From positions 1,612,001 to 1,676,000 of the forward strand of contig JADJPV010000002.1 of assembly GCA_016713085.1 (NCBI GenBank): a stretch of DNA of 64,000 nucleotides. The letters are read 5' to 3'. The notes below the pieces were generated by a model that saw only the letters and a list, made by a program, of their open reading frames with translations, was not told the origin of the DNA and did not search any database. Shown here piece by piece: positions 1-9,615 of this stretch. This DNA comes from Chitinophagaceae bacterium. GTDB lineage: Bacteria > Bacteroidota > Bacteroidia > Chitinophagales > Chitinophagaceae. The position numbers and the translations under genes were made by a program. How positions within the stretch are numbered: position 1 is the first letter of the stretch; the number at the start of each line of letters is the position of its first letter.

Positions 1-729
1 TTATTAAAAAATGGCATGCAGTTTCCCTCAGCAGACCTTTTTATTGGCTTCACAATTTTAGGTGCTGTACTGGGTGCAATTATTATTGGTGGTTTACTGG
101 GTTTATTCAACGGACTTGTGATTACCAAATTTAAAGTACCGCCCTTTGTGGCCACTTTAGCCATGCTAACTATTGCAAGAGGTTTCACCATGTTGTATAC
201 AGGAGGCCACCCTATCAGCAACCTTGGAAATAATTTTGCATATATCGGTGCAGGTTCTTTTATTGGTATACCTGTGCCGGTTTGGATTGCAACGATTGTA
301 GTTTTGCTGGCGGTTTTTATTACCAAAAAAACAAAACTCGGAAGATATATCTATGCCATTGGTGGCAATGAAACTGCCGCTAAACTTTCGGGTATTCGCA
401 TTAACAGGGTAAAATTAATAGTGTATAGTTTGGGTGCAGCACTGGCTGCTGTTGGTGGTGTGATTGTTACTTCAAGGTTAGATTCTGCACAACCCAATGC
501 CGGTATCAGTTACGAACTGGATGCTATTGCAGCAGTTGTCATTGGCGGCACTTCATTAAATGGTGGTAAAGGAAGTGTGTGGGGTACTGTTATTGGCGCT
601 GTAATTATCGGCGTATTAAATAATGGTTTGGTATTGCTGAATGTTTCTCCTTTCTGGCAGCAGGTAGTGAAAGGTGGAGTGATATTACTGGCAGTTATTA
701 TTGATAAAATGGGTGATAAAAAAGAATAA
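1..729 (+). CDS. Ribose/simple-sugar ABC transporter permease (RbsC-like), 5' end outside the window
   Basis: The reading frame is open from base 1, so the gene begins upstream; about 242 codons are visible against about 320 in the family. The protein is very hydrophobic, with several membrane segments, and carries the family signature AVVIGGTSLNGGKG near the C-terminus. Members of the branched-chain/ribose permease family form the inner-membrane channel with an ATPase and a periplasmic sugar-binding protein, which should lie upstream. An FGGY kinase starts 6 bp after the stop, so the two are probably co-transcribed for uptake and phosphorylation of one substrate. The actual sugar or polyol cannot be read from the sequence. 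Confidence 0.88.
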   Translation, partial: LLKNGMQFPSADLFIGFTILGAVLGAIIIGGLLGLFNGLVITKFKVPPFVATLAMLTIARGFTMLYTGGHPISNLGNNFAYIGAGSFIGIPVPVWIATIVVLLAVFITKKTKLGRYIYAIGGNETAAKLSGIRINRVKLIVYSLGAALAAVGGVIVTSRLDSAQPNAGISYELDAIAAVVIGGTSLNGGKGSVWGTVIGAVIIGVLNNGLVLLNVSPFWQQVVKGGVILLAVIIDKMGDKKE

Positions 730-735
730 ACTATT

Positions 736-2259
736 TTGCAAAACAAAAAATATATACTGGCAATAGACCAGGGTACCAGCTCTACGAAGTCGCTAATATT
801 TGATTCAGATGGCAACGCAATTGCCAAAGGTTCAGAACCCCTTCACAGCAATTACCTTGATAATAGTTTTGTGGAACAGGACCCTGAAGCTATATATCAG
901 AATGTATTGACATCAGTAAAAAAATGTTTACAACAATTTTACGAAAAGGGTTTTAAAGAAACAGATATAGCTGCCATAGGTATAGACAATCAACGGGAAA
1001 CATTTGTTATCTGGGATAAAGATGGCAAACCACTATATCCAGCCGTGGTATGGCAATGCAAACGTTCGGTGCAGGTATGTGAGCAGTTAAAAGAAAAAGG
1101 TTTGTCAGCAAGCATACAGCAAAAAACAGGCCTGGTGATTGACCCCTATTTTTCTGCTACTAAACTTATCTGGTTGTTTCAGAATAATGAAACCATCAGA
1201 GATGCAGTTAAAAGCGGCAATGCTTTTTTCGGAACAATTGATACCTGGTTATTATACAAATTAACAAACGGAAAAGAATACGCAACAGATTACACAAATG
1301 CATCCCGTACATTACTTTTTAACCTGCATACACTGCAATGGGATAAAGAATTAATTGATGCTTATGGACTGACAGGTATTCAATTACCGAAAATAAAATC
1401 ATCCTCCTTTTTGTTTGGAGAAACGCTGCTCAACGGATTGTTTAAAAATGCTGTTCCCATAACTGCACTTATCGGAGATTCACATGCAGCCGCATTTGGC
1501 GAAGGTTGTTTTGAAACAGGCACCGCCAAAGCCACATTAGGAACAGGTTGCAGTATTTTACTGAATATAGGTAGCAAACCATTGCCTTCAAAAAACGGAA
1601 TGGTTACAACCGTATGCTGGAGTATAGAAAACAGAATTGACTTTGCTTACGAAGGTGTGATTGTTTCATGCGGCGCTGCAATTGAATGGATGAAAAACGA
1701 ATTACATCTTTTTAATGACAGCAAAGAAACAGAAGCCATGGCCAATGCTGTTGCAGATAATGGCGGGGTGTATTTAATTCCGGCATTCAGTGGTTTGGGT
1801 TCTCCACATTGGCAAATGGACAGAAGGGCCTCGCTTTCAGGAATGAGTTTCAGCACAACTAAAAATCATGTTGTAAGAGCGGCACTTGAATCTATCCCCT
1901 ATCAGATAATGGACGTGGTAACTGCTATGGAAAAAGACGCAGGACTGTCATTAAAAGAGCTCAATGCGGATGGAGGTATCAGCTCCAACCTGTTTGTGAT
2001 TCAGTTAATCGCTGATTTGCTGAATAAAAAGGTAGCTACCATTGGCATGCCTGACGTTTCTGCGTTGGGGGCAGCATTGCTGGCAGGCCTTAGCTCCGGG
2101 GTATATGAAAGTATTGATGCTCTGAAGAAAATGAAAACAGATAAAAAACATTACACTCCAGCCAATACTGTTGATGCAGAAAAAAAATATAAGGGTTGGC
2201 AGCATGAAATTCAACAGTATTTAATCATAAAAAATAATCACATCAGTTCAGGCATATGA
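736..2259 (+). CDS. FGGY-family carbohydrate kinase, glycerol-kinase-like
   Basis: A 507-aa protein of normal FGGY length. The ATP-binding start LAIDQGTSSTKS, the substrate-side motifs DNQRETFVIW, VVWQCKR and IDPYFSATK, and the C-terminal AFSGLGSPHW all match glycerol kinase. One difference is GDSHAAAFGEG where classical glycerol kinase has GDQQAALFGQ, so another polyol or sugar is possible. It would phosphorylate the imported substrate in the cytoplasm. The start is a TTG 6 bp after the permease gene; no ATG fits the conserved N-terminus. Its TGA overlaps the next gene's ATG, which implies translational coupling to the hydrolase. Family confidence is high, substrate confidence low. Confidence 0.85.
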   Translation: MQNKKYILAIDQGTSSTKSLIFDSDGNAIAKGSEPLHSNYLDNSFVEQDPEAIYQNVLTSVKKCLQQFYEKGFKETDIAAIGIDNQRETFVIWDKDGKPLYPAVVWQCKRSVQVCEQLKEKGLSASIQQKTGLVIDPYFSATKLIWLFQNNETIRDAVKSGNAFFGTIDTWLLYKLTNGKEYATDYTNASRTLLFNLHTLQWDKELIDAYGLTGIQLPKIKSSSFLFGETLLNGLFKNAVPITALIGDSHAAAFGEGCFETGTAKATLGTGCSILLNIGSKPLPSKNGMVTTVCWSIENRIDFAYEGVIVSCGAAIEWMKNELHLFNDSKETEAMANAVADNGGVYLIPAFSGLGSPHWQMDRRASLSGMSFSTTKNHVVRAALESIPYQIMDVVTAMEKDAGLSLKELNADGGISSNLFVIQLIADLLNKKVATIGMPDVSALGAALLAGLSSGVYESIDALKKMKTDKKHYTPANTVDAEKKYKGWQHEIQQYLIIKNNHISSGI

Positions 2260-3876
2260 AACAGAAATTCAAAGCCGGCTTAGCAGCTACTTTATTATTC
2301 TTGCTGTGCGGTTCTTTTCTTTGCCCAACAGCAAGTACAGCAATGGAACAGGTTTGAAGTTGTATTAAAACAAATATACAATGGCAATGCTTTTGCCAAT
2401 GTAAAGCTTACCGCTAAATTTATCAGCAAAGACACGACATATATTGCAGATGGATTTTATGATGGCGATAATACGTTTATAATCCGTTTTATGCCGGAAA
2501 AACCCGGCCATTGGACTTACGTTACCAGCAGTAACATAAAGCAACTCAACAATCAAAAAGGAAATTTTGAATGTGTAGCTGCATCAGGCAATAATCATGG
2601 AATAGTAAGGGTAAGCAATACGTATAATTTCAAGTATGCAGATGGCAAACAATACTATCCTGTAGGTACTACTGCTTATGCATGGAACCACATGAGTAAG
2701 CCAGTGCAGGAAATGACTTTGCAATCATTAAAACAATCTGGTTTCAATAAAGTGCGTATGTGTGTATTTCCCAAAGATTACAACCTGGTAAAAGAAGAAC
2801 CCGAAATATACCCTTTCGTTTCAGCCGGAATAGAAAAAGGGCCGAATGGAAAAGAAAGAAAGGTCTGGGATTTCACCACCTTTAACCCCGCTTTTTTCCG
2901 TGTGCTGGAAAAACAAATTGATGAATTGAATCAATTGGGCATTGAAGCTGATCTGATTCTTTTTCATCCGTATGATAAAGGCCGCTGGGGTTTTGATTCA
3001 TTACCAATGGATGTAAATTTCAAATACATCAAATACATTGTTGCAAGGTTAGGCTCGTTCCGGAATGTATGGTGGTCACTTGCAAACGAATGGGATTTGG
3101 TAAAATATAAATCACATGACGATTGGATTGCGTTGTCAAAAGCTGTAGCCGAAACTGACCCCTATCATCATTTAACTTCTATACATGGAAGCACTGCAAA
3201 ATATATTGAATACTGGTTGCCGTATTATACGCATGTAAGCATACAGGATGAAGGCCCGGTTTTGCATTGGGGTGCGGCTGTTATTTTACGCAATGCCTAT
3301 TATAAACCTGTTATTTATGATGAAGTGGGTTATGAAGGAAACCTTGTAAGCCGCTGGGGCCGCTATAGTGGCGAAGAGATGAACTACCTGATGTGGATGG
3401 GTGCTATTGGGGGTACTTATGTTACGCATGGCGAATCGTATATGTTTAAAGATGCAACTGATACCATCTTCTGGGCAAAAGGCGGAACATTCAAAGGTAC
3501 AAGCTGGAAGAGAGCAGGGTTTTTAAGGAAGATTTTAGAAGAAGCACCCGGCCCATTAGAAGCATCTGATGGAAGCCGTGATTTTAAAACAGCATCAGGC
3601 GGCAACGGACACTTCATTGTTTATTTCGGAAAAGAGATGAATGAGTATTGGTATTTCAATCTTCCGCAAAGAAATGGTTCATTCACCAGGCTTACCGCAG
3701 GAAAAAAATATAAAGTAGAAATTATTGACACCTGGGATATGACGATTACACCTGTTACTGCTGTATTTGAAACAACTCCGGCAGAAGATTACCGTTTATA
3801 TGATAAGGATAGAAAAAAAATCAGACTGCCAGCAAAACCTTATATCGCATTGCGAATAACAGAAATTACAAAATAG
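2256..3876 (+). CDS. Secreted glycoside hydrolase, DUF5060 + apiosidase-like (DUF4038) + DUF5605, frameshifted in the signal peptide
   Basis: The ATG at 2256 overlaps the kinase stop and opens a signal peptide (MKQKFKAGLAATLLFLLCGS), but that frame ends at a TGA near 2356. The mature protein (AQQQVQQWNRFEVV onward) is one frame over and has no start codon of its own, so there is one extra base near 2315-2330. The DUF5060 part has DGFYDGDNTFIIRFMPEKPG. The barrel has WWSLANEWD (probable acid/base Glu) and VIYDEVGYEG (probable nucleophile Glu). The C-terminus (IIDTWDMT, LPAKPYIALRI) resembles DUF5605. It probably acts on plant or algal glycans outside the cytoplasm. Substrate unknown. Confidence 0.8.
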
Positions 3877-3980
3877 CAGTCTTACGTTTGTGTGTTTTAC
3901 ATTTATAATAGTATAATCAGCACAATAGCCTGATACCTGTTAAATGCCTTTTCCAATTTAGTTTAAAATCTGCCATCAAC

Positions 3981-6929
3981 TTATTTCACAATCACTTCAT
4001 CAATAAAAATATGCGAAGGCGATCCTGCACTCTCATGCCATGCAGGTAATTTGCCGCCACTTTTTGCAACCACCCGTATAAACCTTGCACTTGCTTTTAC
4101 ATTACTGCCTAACTCCTGCACAATAGGCCCCCGTTCATTCATTGTAACCGTATTCACAACCCTTGCAAGCGGTATGAAATTTTTACCATCTTTGCTCACT
4201 TCAAAGAACACTTCTCCAGGAAAAACAATCCAAGGGCTAACCTCCTGCAATACATGAACTCCTACATAGTTAATGGGTCTTGTTTGCTGTAAATCTATAA
4301 CAGCTATAAAATCCGTATCATAATAACTCTGCCAGTCACCGGTTTTCCAATTGGCTGCTCCTGTAATTCCATCGATTAACAGATTGTTCCCTCCTCCCGT
4401 ATACATCGGATGCACTTTACTTAATACATTAATACTTCTATCGGAAGGAATTTTATGAAATTGTTGCGTGATAACCGCACTTTTAAAGCCCTTCTTTTCT
4501 GCATACAGTTTTACAACAGCCGTTTCATTTATTGCAAAAGGCTTAGTATAGCGAATAAAAGCTGATGGGCTTCCACCTTTTCTTTGAATACTGTAAAAGA
4601 GTGTTGCTTTGGCATCAAGATGTTGCAACACAATATTCAGATTATATTTAAATTTATTACTGGGCATTTTAAAAAAAGGCACTGCAACAAACTGTTCATC
4701 ATTCACAAACGAAACAGGCATTTCACTTTTCTTCACGCCACGTGTTAAATTGGGTTGATTGCTCATTTCAAATACAAGTTCTCCTCCATTTTCAACATCT
4801 GTATTTTTTATAAAGGTTGCAGCATATGGTATTCCGTTGAGTATTACATTATTTACATAATAATTCGATGGCTTCCTGTTGTTCGCAGTAATTGTAAATG
4901 TCTTCCCGTTTTCAAGATGAATCTTCACTTCATCAAACAATGCTACACCTAATGCATATATTCCGCTTCCGGGGGTTACCTGATAAAAACCCATCGAGCT
5001 CATCACAAACCAGGCACTCATCTGCCCGCAATCTTCATTACCTATTAAACCATCGGGGCTGTTTGGGTAAAACTCTGTACATATCTTATGCACCAACTCC
5101 TGTGTGCGCCAGGGTTTACCTGCATAATTGAACAGATAGGCGATGTGATGACTTGGCTCGTTTCCATGTGCATACTGTCCAATTAAACCTGTTACATCTG
5201 CCTGGTCACGACCGCTTAGTGTTTGTGTAGTACTAAATAGCTCCTCCAGCTTTTGCAAAAATTTCTCTTTGCCTCCATACAGCTTTATCAATCCTTCTAT
5301 ATCCTGCTGCGCTGAAAAAGAATAATGCCAGGAATTACCTTCGGTAAAAAAATTATTAACTTCTGTTGCATTAAATGGCGAAAACCAAAACCCCTGTACT
5401 TTACCCCGGATATGACCGGAAAAAGGATCAAACAGATTTCGGTAGTTGAGTGATCGCAGTAAATACTTCCGATACACATCATCGTTGCCAAGCCATTGTG
5501 CAAACTGTGCAATACACCAATCGTCATAAGCATACTCTACTGTTTTAGAGCTGCTTTCATGATCAAAATCATTACTTACAAAACCCTGCTTCTTGTATTG
5601 CTGCAAACCAAACCGCTCGCTTTCTGCATAAGTCATCATTGCTTTTAACGCCAGCTGTGTATCAAAATTTCTGATTCCTTTTTGGTATGCATCTGCAATT
5701 ACAGAAACCGAGTGATAGCCGATCATACAGAATGTTTCATTTCCGCTTAACTCCCAAACCGGCAACATCCCTCCGTATTTGTATTGCATTAAAAAAGTAT
5801 TAATCCAATCTCCTGTTCGCTTACTGTTAATGATTGACATTAAAGGATGCAATGCCCTGTGCGTATCCCACAATGAAAAAACAGAGTAATTCGTAAACCC
5901 ATCTGTTTTATGAATAAGTTGATCGGTTCCCCGGTATTCATTATTAACGTCGGTATATATATTCGGACTTAACGAGGCATGATACAACGCTGTATAAAAA
6001 GAAACCTGCTGGTCTTTTGTTCCCCCTTTAATTTCAATTTTACCCAACTCCTTATTCCATTCGTCTTCCGCTTTCTTTTTAAGTGCTGAAAAATTCCAAT
6101 TTGTAATTTCCGTATCCAGGTTAAGCTTTGCATTTTCCATACTTACTCCGGAAATACCCACTTTCATCTGCACACGCCTGCTATCCTGCAGGTCAAAAAC
6201 AAAATATGATTTCAGGTTTTTTCCTGCAGCAGATTGTATCCCTTTTTGCAATACATCATTCACAGCAATCCCATATTCCCTGATTGGTTTTTCAAAACGG
6301 ATATAAAAAAACAAAGACTGATCAGTTGCCCACGATTTACTCCGGCGCATACCTCTAACTTCATATGCATTTACAACTTCCATTGACGATTCAAGTACTT
6401 CATCCCGGTGCTGAAGATCGAGAAGTATTTTACCATCGGTTGTTTTTGCATCAAATGTATATGCATGCATACCGGAGCGATAAGATGTACTGAGTTCAGC
6501 TTTGATATTGTGTTTATCAAGCACTACTTCATAGTAACCGGGAGCTGCTTTTTCTTTTTTATGCGAAAAGGGAGATGCGTATTCAGTGTTTTTCCATTTT
6601 ACATTACCTGTAAACGGCATTACCAGTACATCACAATAATCGGCAATACCTGTACCGCTCAAATGCGTATGAGAAAACCCATAGATCAGCGAATCTGAAT
6701 AATGATAACCGCTGCAACCATCCCATCCTTCCAGCCTCGTATCAGGGCTCAACTGCATCATGCCAAAGGGCATACTGGCGCCTGGATATGTATGTCCATG
6801 GCCGCCCGTACCGATGAAAGGATTCACAAAGCCGGAGTACTTAGTTTGTGCAGGAGCACTAAAACCAAATACAAACAGCAGGAAATAAATGGTGATTGAT
6901 TGAATAACTTTCTTCTGACTATTTTTCAT
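3981..6929 (-). CDS. GH92 family alpha-mannosidase-like glycoside hydrolase, secreted
   Basis: A 982-aa protein with an N-terminal signal peptide ending in AQTKY. Next come the GH92 hallmarks: VNPFIGTGGHGHTYPGASMP, FGMMQLSPDT, then GWDGCSGYHYSD and GFSHTHLSGTG. The mid-region has NEDCGQMSAWFVMSSMGFY, the family's catalytic-domain signature. The C-terminal 130 residues look like an F5/8 type C (discoidin) carbohydrate-binding fold, preceded by a CHB_HEX-like segment. GH92 enzymes are calcium-dependent exo-alpha-mannosidases. The frame is intact over almost 3 kb, unlike several neighbours. It converges with the DUF5060 hydrolase, 104 bp apart, with no clear terminator between them. Confidence 0.93.
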   Translation of the reverse strand: MKNSQKKVIQSITIYFLLFVFGFSAPAQTKYSGFVNPFIGTGGHGHTYPGASMPFGMMQLSPDTRLEGWDGCSGYHYSDSLIYGFSHTHLSGTGIADYCDVLVMPFTGNVKWKNTEYASPFSHKKEKAAPGYYEVVLDKHNIKAELSTSYRSGMHAYTFDAKTTDGKILLDLQHRDEVLESSMEVVNAYEVRGMRRSKSWATDQSLFFYIRFEKPIREYGIAVNDVLQKGIQSAAGKNLKSYFVFDLQDSRRVQMKVGISGVSMENAKLNLDTEITNWNFSALKKKAEDEWNKELGKIEIKGGTKDQQVSFYTALYHASLSPNIYTDVNNEYRGTDQLIHKTDGFTNYSVFSLWDTHRALHPLMSIINSKRTGDWINTFLMQYKYGGMLPVWELSGNETFCMIGYHSVSVIADAYQKGIRNFDTQLALKAMMTYAESERFGLQQYKKQGFVSNDFDHESSSKTVEYAYDDWCIAQFAQWLGNDDVYRKYLLRSLNYRNLFDPFSGHIRGKVQGFWFSPFNATEVNNFFTEGNSWHYSFSAQQDIEGLIKLYGGKEKFLQKLEELFSTTQTLSGRDQADVTGLIGQYAHGNEPSHHIAYLFNYAGKPWRTQELVHKICTEFYPNSPDGLIGNEDCGQMSAWFVMSSMGFYQVTPGSGIYALGVALFDEVKIHLENGKTFTITANNRKPSNYYVNNVILNGIPYAATFIKNTDVENGGELVFEMSNQPNLTRGVKKSEMPVSFVNDEQFVAVPFFKMPSNKFKYNLNIVLQHLDAKATLFYSIQRKGGSPSAFIRYTKPFAINETAVVKLYAEKKGFKSAVITQQFHKIPSDRSINVLSKVHPMYTGGGNNLLIDGITGAANWKTGDWQSYYDTDFIAVIDLQQTRPINYVGVHVLQEVSPWIVFPGEVFFEVSKDGKNFIPLARVVNTVTMNERGPIVQELGSNVKASARFIRVVAKSGGKLPAWHESAGSPSHIFIDEVIVK

Positions 6930-7727
6930 TTCTGTTTATCCTTTTTTTCGATAAAACATACCCTTCTGCTTTACTCAGGACGGCTTCCTTATTATTACAC
7001 AGAATATGTTTGAGCCGTTTCGGTTATCATTTTAAATACAGTTCAATAATACGATCAACCTCATCCAATACAATAGCTGTAAGATAAATAAATGTTCCTT
7101 TCGGCAGCAGTTTCAACTTAACTTCTTTTCCATTATCTGTTTCAGTTCAGGAATGAAAATATAACCCGGTTGCTCAGGCCAGCTGAGAATGTACATAAAC
7201 AAGTACTGACTTTAAAAGTAACGGGAATAAATGCTCGCTGCTCAATCAGTATTTCTTTTAAAGAAATATTTGTGGCTGTTGTTCAGAAAGCGTGTAGCTG
7301 TTCAGCATTTCATCAAATTCATCTGCTGCCAAATCTTTTTCGGTTTTAACTGCAATTCTATTTGCCGGTAATCTTTTCAATACTTCCCGTTTCTTTGATT
7401 TTTGACACCCATTCAATACCCAAATTTTGTGCTCGGAATGCAGGTTGTTGTTACACAAACCGGATATGCAGTAAAAGACGAAACCCTTCACAGGGAAGGG
7501 CTTCGGCAATGTACTGTGCTTTGTGAAGAATACTGACAAACCTTAAACCCGCTATGGTGTGTGTGGGGGGTGGAAGGCAGTTTGCTTGGCAATTTTTTTT
7601 CTTTCAAACGAAAAAAAAATCTACATACATTCATCTGTTACATTGCAACTATACATTATTCGATATTTCATTATTTACAAGTTTAATTTCATTAAATTTT
7701 AGTCAAACTGCTCCTTAAATACATAAC
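6930..7727. other. Gene-poor decayed stretch
   Basis: Nearly 800 bp without an intact gene. It holds the fucosidase-like tail at 7027-7205. Further upstream on the minus strand (about 7258-7540) is a coding-like but broken stretch, where for example NLGIEWVSKIKETGSIEKITG appears in a frame that soon stops. The only long open frame there, 93 codons on the minus strand, has no convincing start, family or composition. A G-run near 7563 and A/T runs near 7600-7620 are also present. Confidence 0.4.
7027..7205 (-). pseudogene. Decayed C-terminal tail of an alpha-L-fucosidase-like (GH29) glycosidase
   Basis: On the minus strand one frame reads YLFMYILSWPEQPGYIFIPE and another continues NGKEVKLKLLPKGTFIYL, then LDEVDRIIELYLK and a stop. 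Order and style match the C-terminal beta-sandwich of GH29 fucosidases (a Y-V/M-Y-x-L-x-W-P strand, an LPxGTxIYL strand and a final D-E-V-D-x-I-I-E-L strand). The two parts are in different frames, the linking loop is missing and no catalytic domain lies upstream. It is therefore probably a remnant beside the GH92 gene. The family name is an inference from a short match. Confidence 0.42.
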
Positions 7728-8197
7728 TTAAAATGTATATCGAATTCCAAGCCCTCCCCAATTCCCAACAAAACCTCTGTTATTCCCAAATTCAAAAGCC
7801 GGCTGCCAGTCAACAGACATATTTAGTGGCAGTGATTTGAATTTATAATCAAGACCAAGACCCCGTCAATTCCGGCAAACACGCCATCACCGTAATTCGT
7901 ATTGTAAAATCCAATATGGGCACCGGGTCCGATATACCATTTCAAACCGGTTACGTTAGCAATGGGAGTATGTATTTCATACAAACCGGTTAATCGCATC
8001 CCATGGCCCCAAAAATAACCTGTAAGCTCAACTGCATCTTTAGAATGAAAGAAATGTTTAAAGCTTATGCCAGCCCCATCCCAGGCTTTTACACCCAAAG
8101 CTGTTTTGTAACTACTGCTCTTGGTTGATTTACTTTGTGCATTAACAATAATAGTCATAAACAGAAAACACATAACTAAACAGGATACTCTTTTCAT
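7728..8197 (-). CDS. Small outer-membrane beta-barrel-like protein, frameshifted near the C-terminus
   Basis: The first 124 codons give a signal peptide (MKRVSCLVMCFLFMTIIVNA, then QS), followed by strand-like alternating segments such as GISFKHFFHSKDAVELTGYF and KWYIGPGAHIGFY. The open frame then runs into a stop. Adding one G to the run at 7861-7864 (CCCC on the plus strand) restores GLGLDYKFKSLPLNMSVDW, then PAFEFGN and GGLGIRYTF, ending at 7728. The final aromatic residue after alternating strands is typical of outer-membrane barrels. Reconstructed length is about 156 aa. Function unknown. Confidence 0.62.
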
Positions 8198-8331
8198 AAA
8201 AAATATTTTACACTATGACTTTTAAATAAATGGAATAGTTGCTGTTTGTAAAATAAAAAGACTATCGTCTGTTTTATTTTGCTGAATAAGTATTTACCTG
8301 CAACTAATATTCTAACAAAAAAGTCTTATTA

Positions 8332-8538
8332 ATGAAAAAGTTTCACTTGCAGATTGGATACTGTTGGTGGTTAATGACAGAAATGGCGCCTTTGCAGGTT
8401 TCTGTTGAGGCCCTTTCTCTAAATTCTACTATAAATGATTTGAGGAAGTATTTCCTTCTAACCTATGAACCTGATTTTAAACAGCTTCCCGTTCATTGTT
8501 CAGTTTATCTAAAACAAATTCCCGGGAAATTGAAGTAA
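8332..8538 (+). CDS. Small hypothetical protein (68 aa)
   Basis: An ATG-started frame (MKKFHLQIGYCWWLMTEMAP) with no recognised domain. It ends 28 bp before the next small gene on the same strand, so the pair may be co-transcribed. The middle (LNSTINDLRKYFLLTYEPDF) looks protein-like. Without homologues I cannot say more; it could be a chance frame. Confidence 0.35.
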   Translation: MKKFHLQIGYCWWLMTEMAPLQVSVEALSLNSTINDLRKYFLLTYEPDFKQLPVHCSVYLKQIPGKLK

Positions 8539-8566
8539 AAAAAAACAACTGACTAAAAAAAACGAA

Positions 8567-8860
8567 GTGTTGGTAAAAGCACTAACTACGATAAAAAATA
8601 TTGAAACAGGCTTCTTTCAACCACACAACCGAACAAACTGTGTCGTTTGTCAAACAGGCATTCCCTGTAAAGATTGCATTGATGAGGAATATATAAAACT
8701 GGGAAGGCTTGATATTAAAAAAGATGATGTACTGTATGTAAGATATCAACACAAGAATACAGTGAGTCTGGCTGACCAAAACGGCTTTATTTATTCTGTA
8801 AACATATCTGATTTTCACACCTTTTTTGAAAATCTGAATGACAGGGCTGGAAAAATATAA
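8567..8860 (+). CDS. Small hypothetical protein with four clustered cysteines (97 aa)
   Basis: A GTG-started frame (gtg ttg gta aaa). Residues 24-37 read NCVVCQTGIPCKDC, two CxxC-type pairs suited to a metal site or redox-active disulfides. The C-terminal half (LYVRYQHKNTVSLADQNGFI, then YSVNISDFHTFFENL) resembles a small sensor or LytTR-like beta-rich module, but I do not recognise a family. It follows the 68-aa frame and converges on the GLPGLI gene 48 bp away. Confidence 0.5.
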   Translation: MLVKALTTIKNIETGFFQPHNRTNCVVCQTGIPCKDCIDEEYIKLGRLDIKKDDVLYVRYQHKNTVSLADQNGFIYSVNISDFHTFFENLNDRAGKI

Positions 8861-8907
8861 AAACTAAATACAGGAGCACTTAAATTTCTATTCTGATATC
8901 TGCATTT

Positions 8908-9612
8908 TTATCTGCTATTAGTCTGTACAAATTTCCTCACCGGGTAACCCATTGCCGGAATCTGAAAAACAGCAGGAGCGATTGCAAGATCAGATATACT
9001 TACAGCAGTATATGTTAAAACGGCTCTTTCATTTTCGTACGTATATTGTAATACCAACCCTGGAATACCCGCAAATGCCGGTTCAGCAATTTCAAACATT
9101 GAATTCCTGATCAATTCAGTATAAAAAACAACGATCTTTTGTTCTTCACTCAGAATAATTGTTGCTTTTTTACACTGATAACCCAAAATAAGAATACTGT
9201 CATTACTTAGTATACAGGTACTGCTGTCGTATTTACGGTTGTATTGCTGCCATTCTTTCAGCGACAGGTAGGTTTTGTATTTATCCTTACCTGATTCATT
9301 TACAATAGCGATTGTTCTTTCCCTGTTACCTGTTTCCCGAAAATAAAAAACACTTTGCATACGCATTAATGAAACCAACCGGTTTCTTACCCTTCCTTTA
9401 CTGATAAACAACGTTTTTAATCCGCCATTATACGTTTCAGCATATCCTTCTTTTTGAAGTGATTTGATATTCAGTGAGTAGGAAACCGTTAAATCGGATT
9501 CACCGCTTGTATCAATAAAAGGTAAATTCTCCTGTATCTGTGCGCTTAATAGCTCACACGAGAGGAGTAACCCGAAAATTAAAATAATATATGACCAGAT
9601 TTTTTTACTCAT
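8908..9612 (-). CDS. GLPGLI family secreted protein
   Basis: A 234-aa protein with a signal peptide ending in LLSAQ. It carries the family-defining motif as AFAGIPGLVLQY in the C-terminal third, preceded by a conserved cysteine context (ILGYQCKKATI). GLPGLI proteins (TIGR01200) are common in Bacteroidota, probably periplasmic, and their function is unknown. It starts 4 bp downstream of the membrane protein gene and belongs to the sigma factor operon, so it may be a target or modulator of that signalling pathway. Confidence 0.85.
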   Translation of the reverse strand: MSKKIWSYIILIFGLLLSCELLSAQIQENLPFIDTSGESDLTVSYSLNIKSLQKEGYAETYNGGLKTLFISKGRVRNRLVSLMRMQSVFYFRETGNRERTIAIVNESGKDKYKTYLSLKEWQQYNRKYDSSTCILSNDSILILGYQCKKATIILSEEQKIVVFYTELIRNSMFEIAEPAFAGIPGLVLQYTYENERAVLTYTAVSISDLAIAPAVFQIPAMGYPVRKFVQTNSR

Positions 9613-9615
9613 GGA

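Noticed and set aside
736..2259. Naming the FGGY kinase glpK
   Set aside because: Very similar to glycerol kinase, but GDSH replaces GDQQ and the gene is linked to a ribose-type ABC permease, so the substrate is uncertain.
7258..7539. 93-codon minus-strand frame
   Set aside because: Atypical composition, no start context; the protein-like fragments nearby lie in other frames, consistent with decay.
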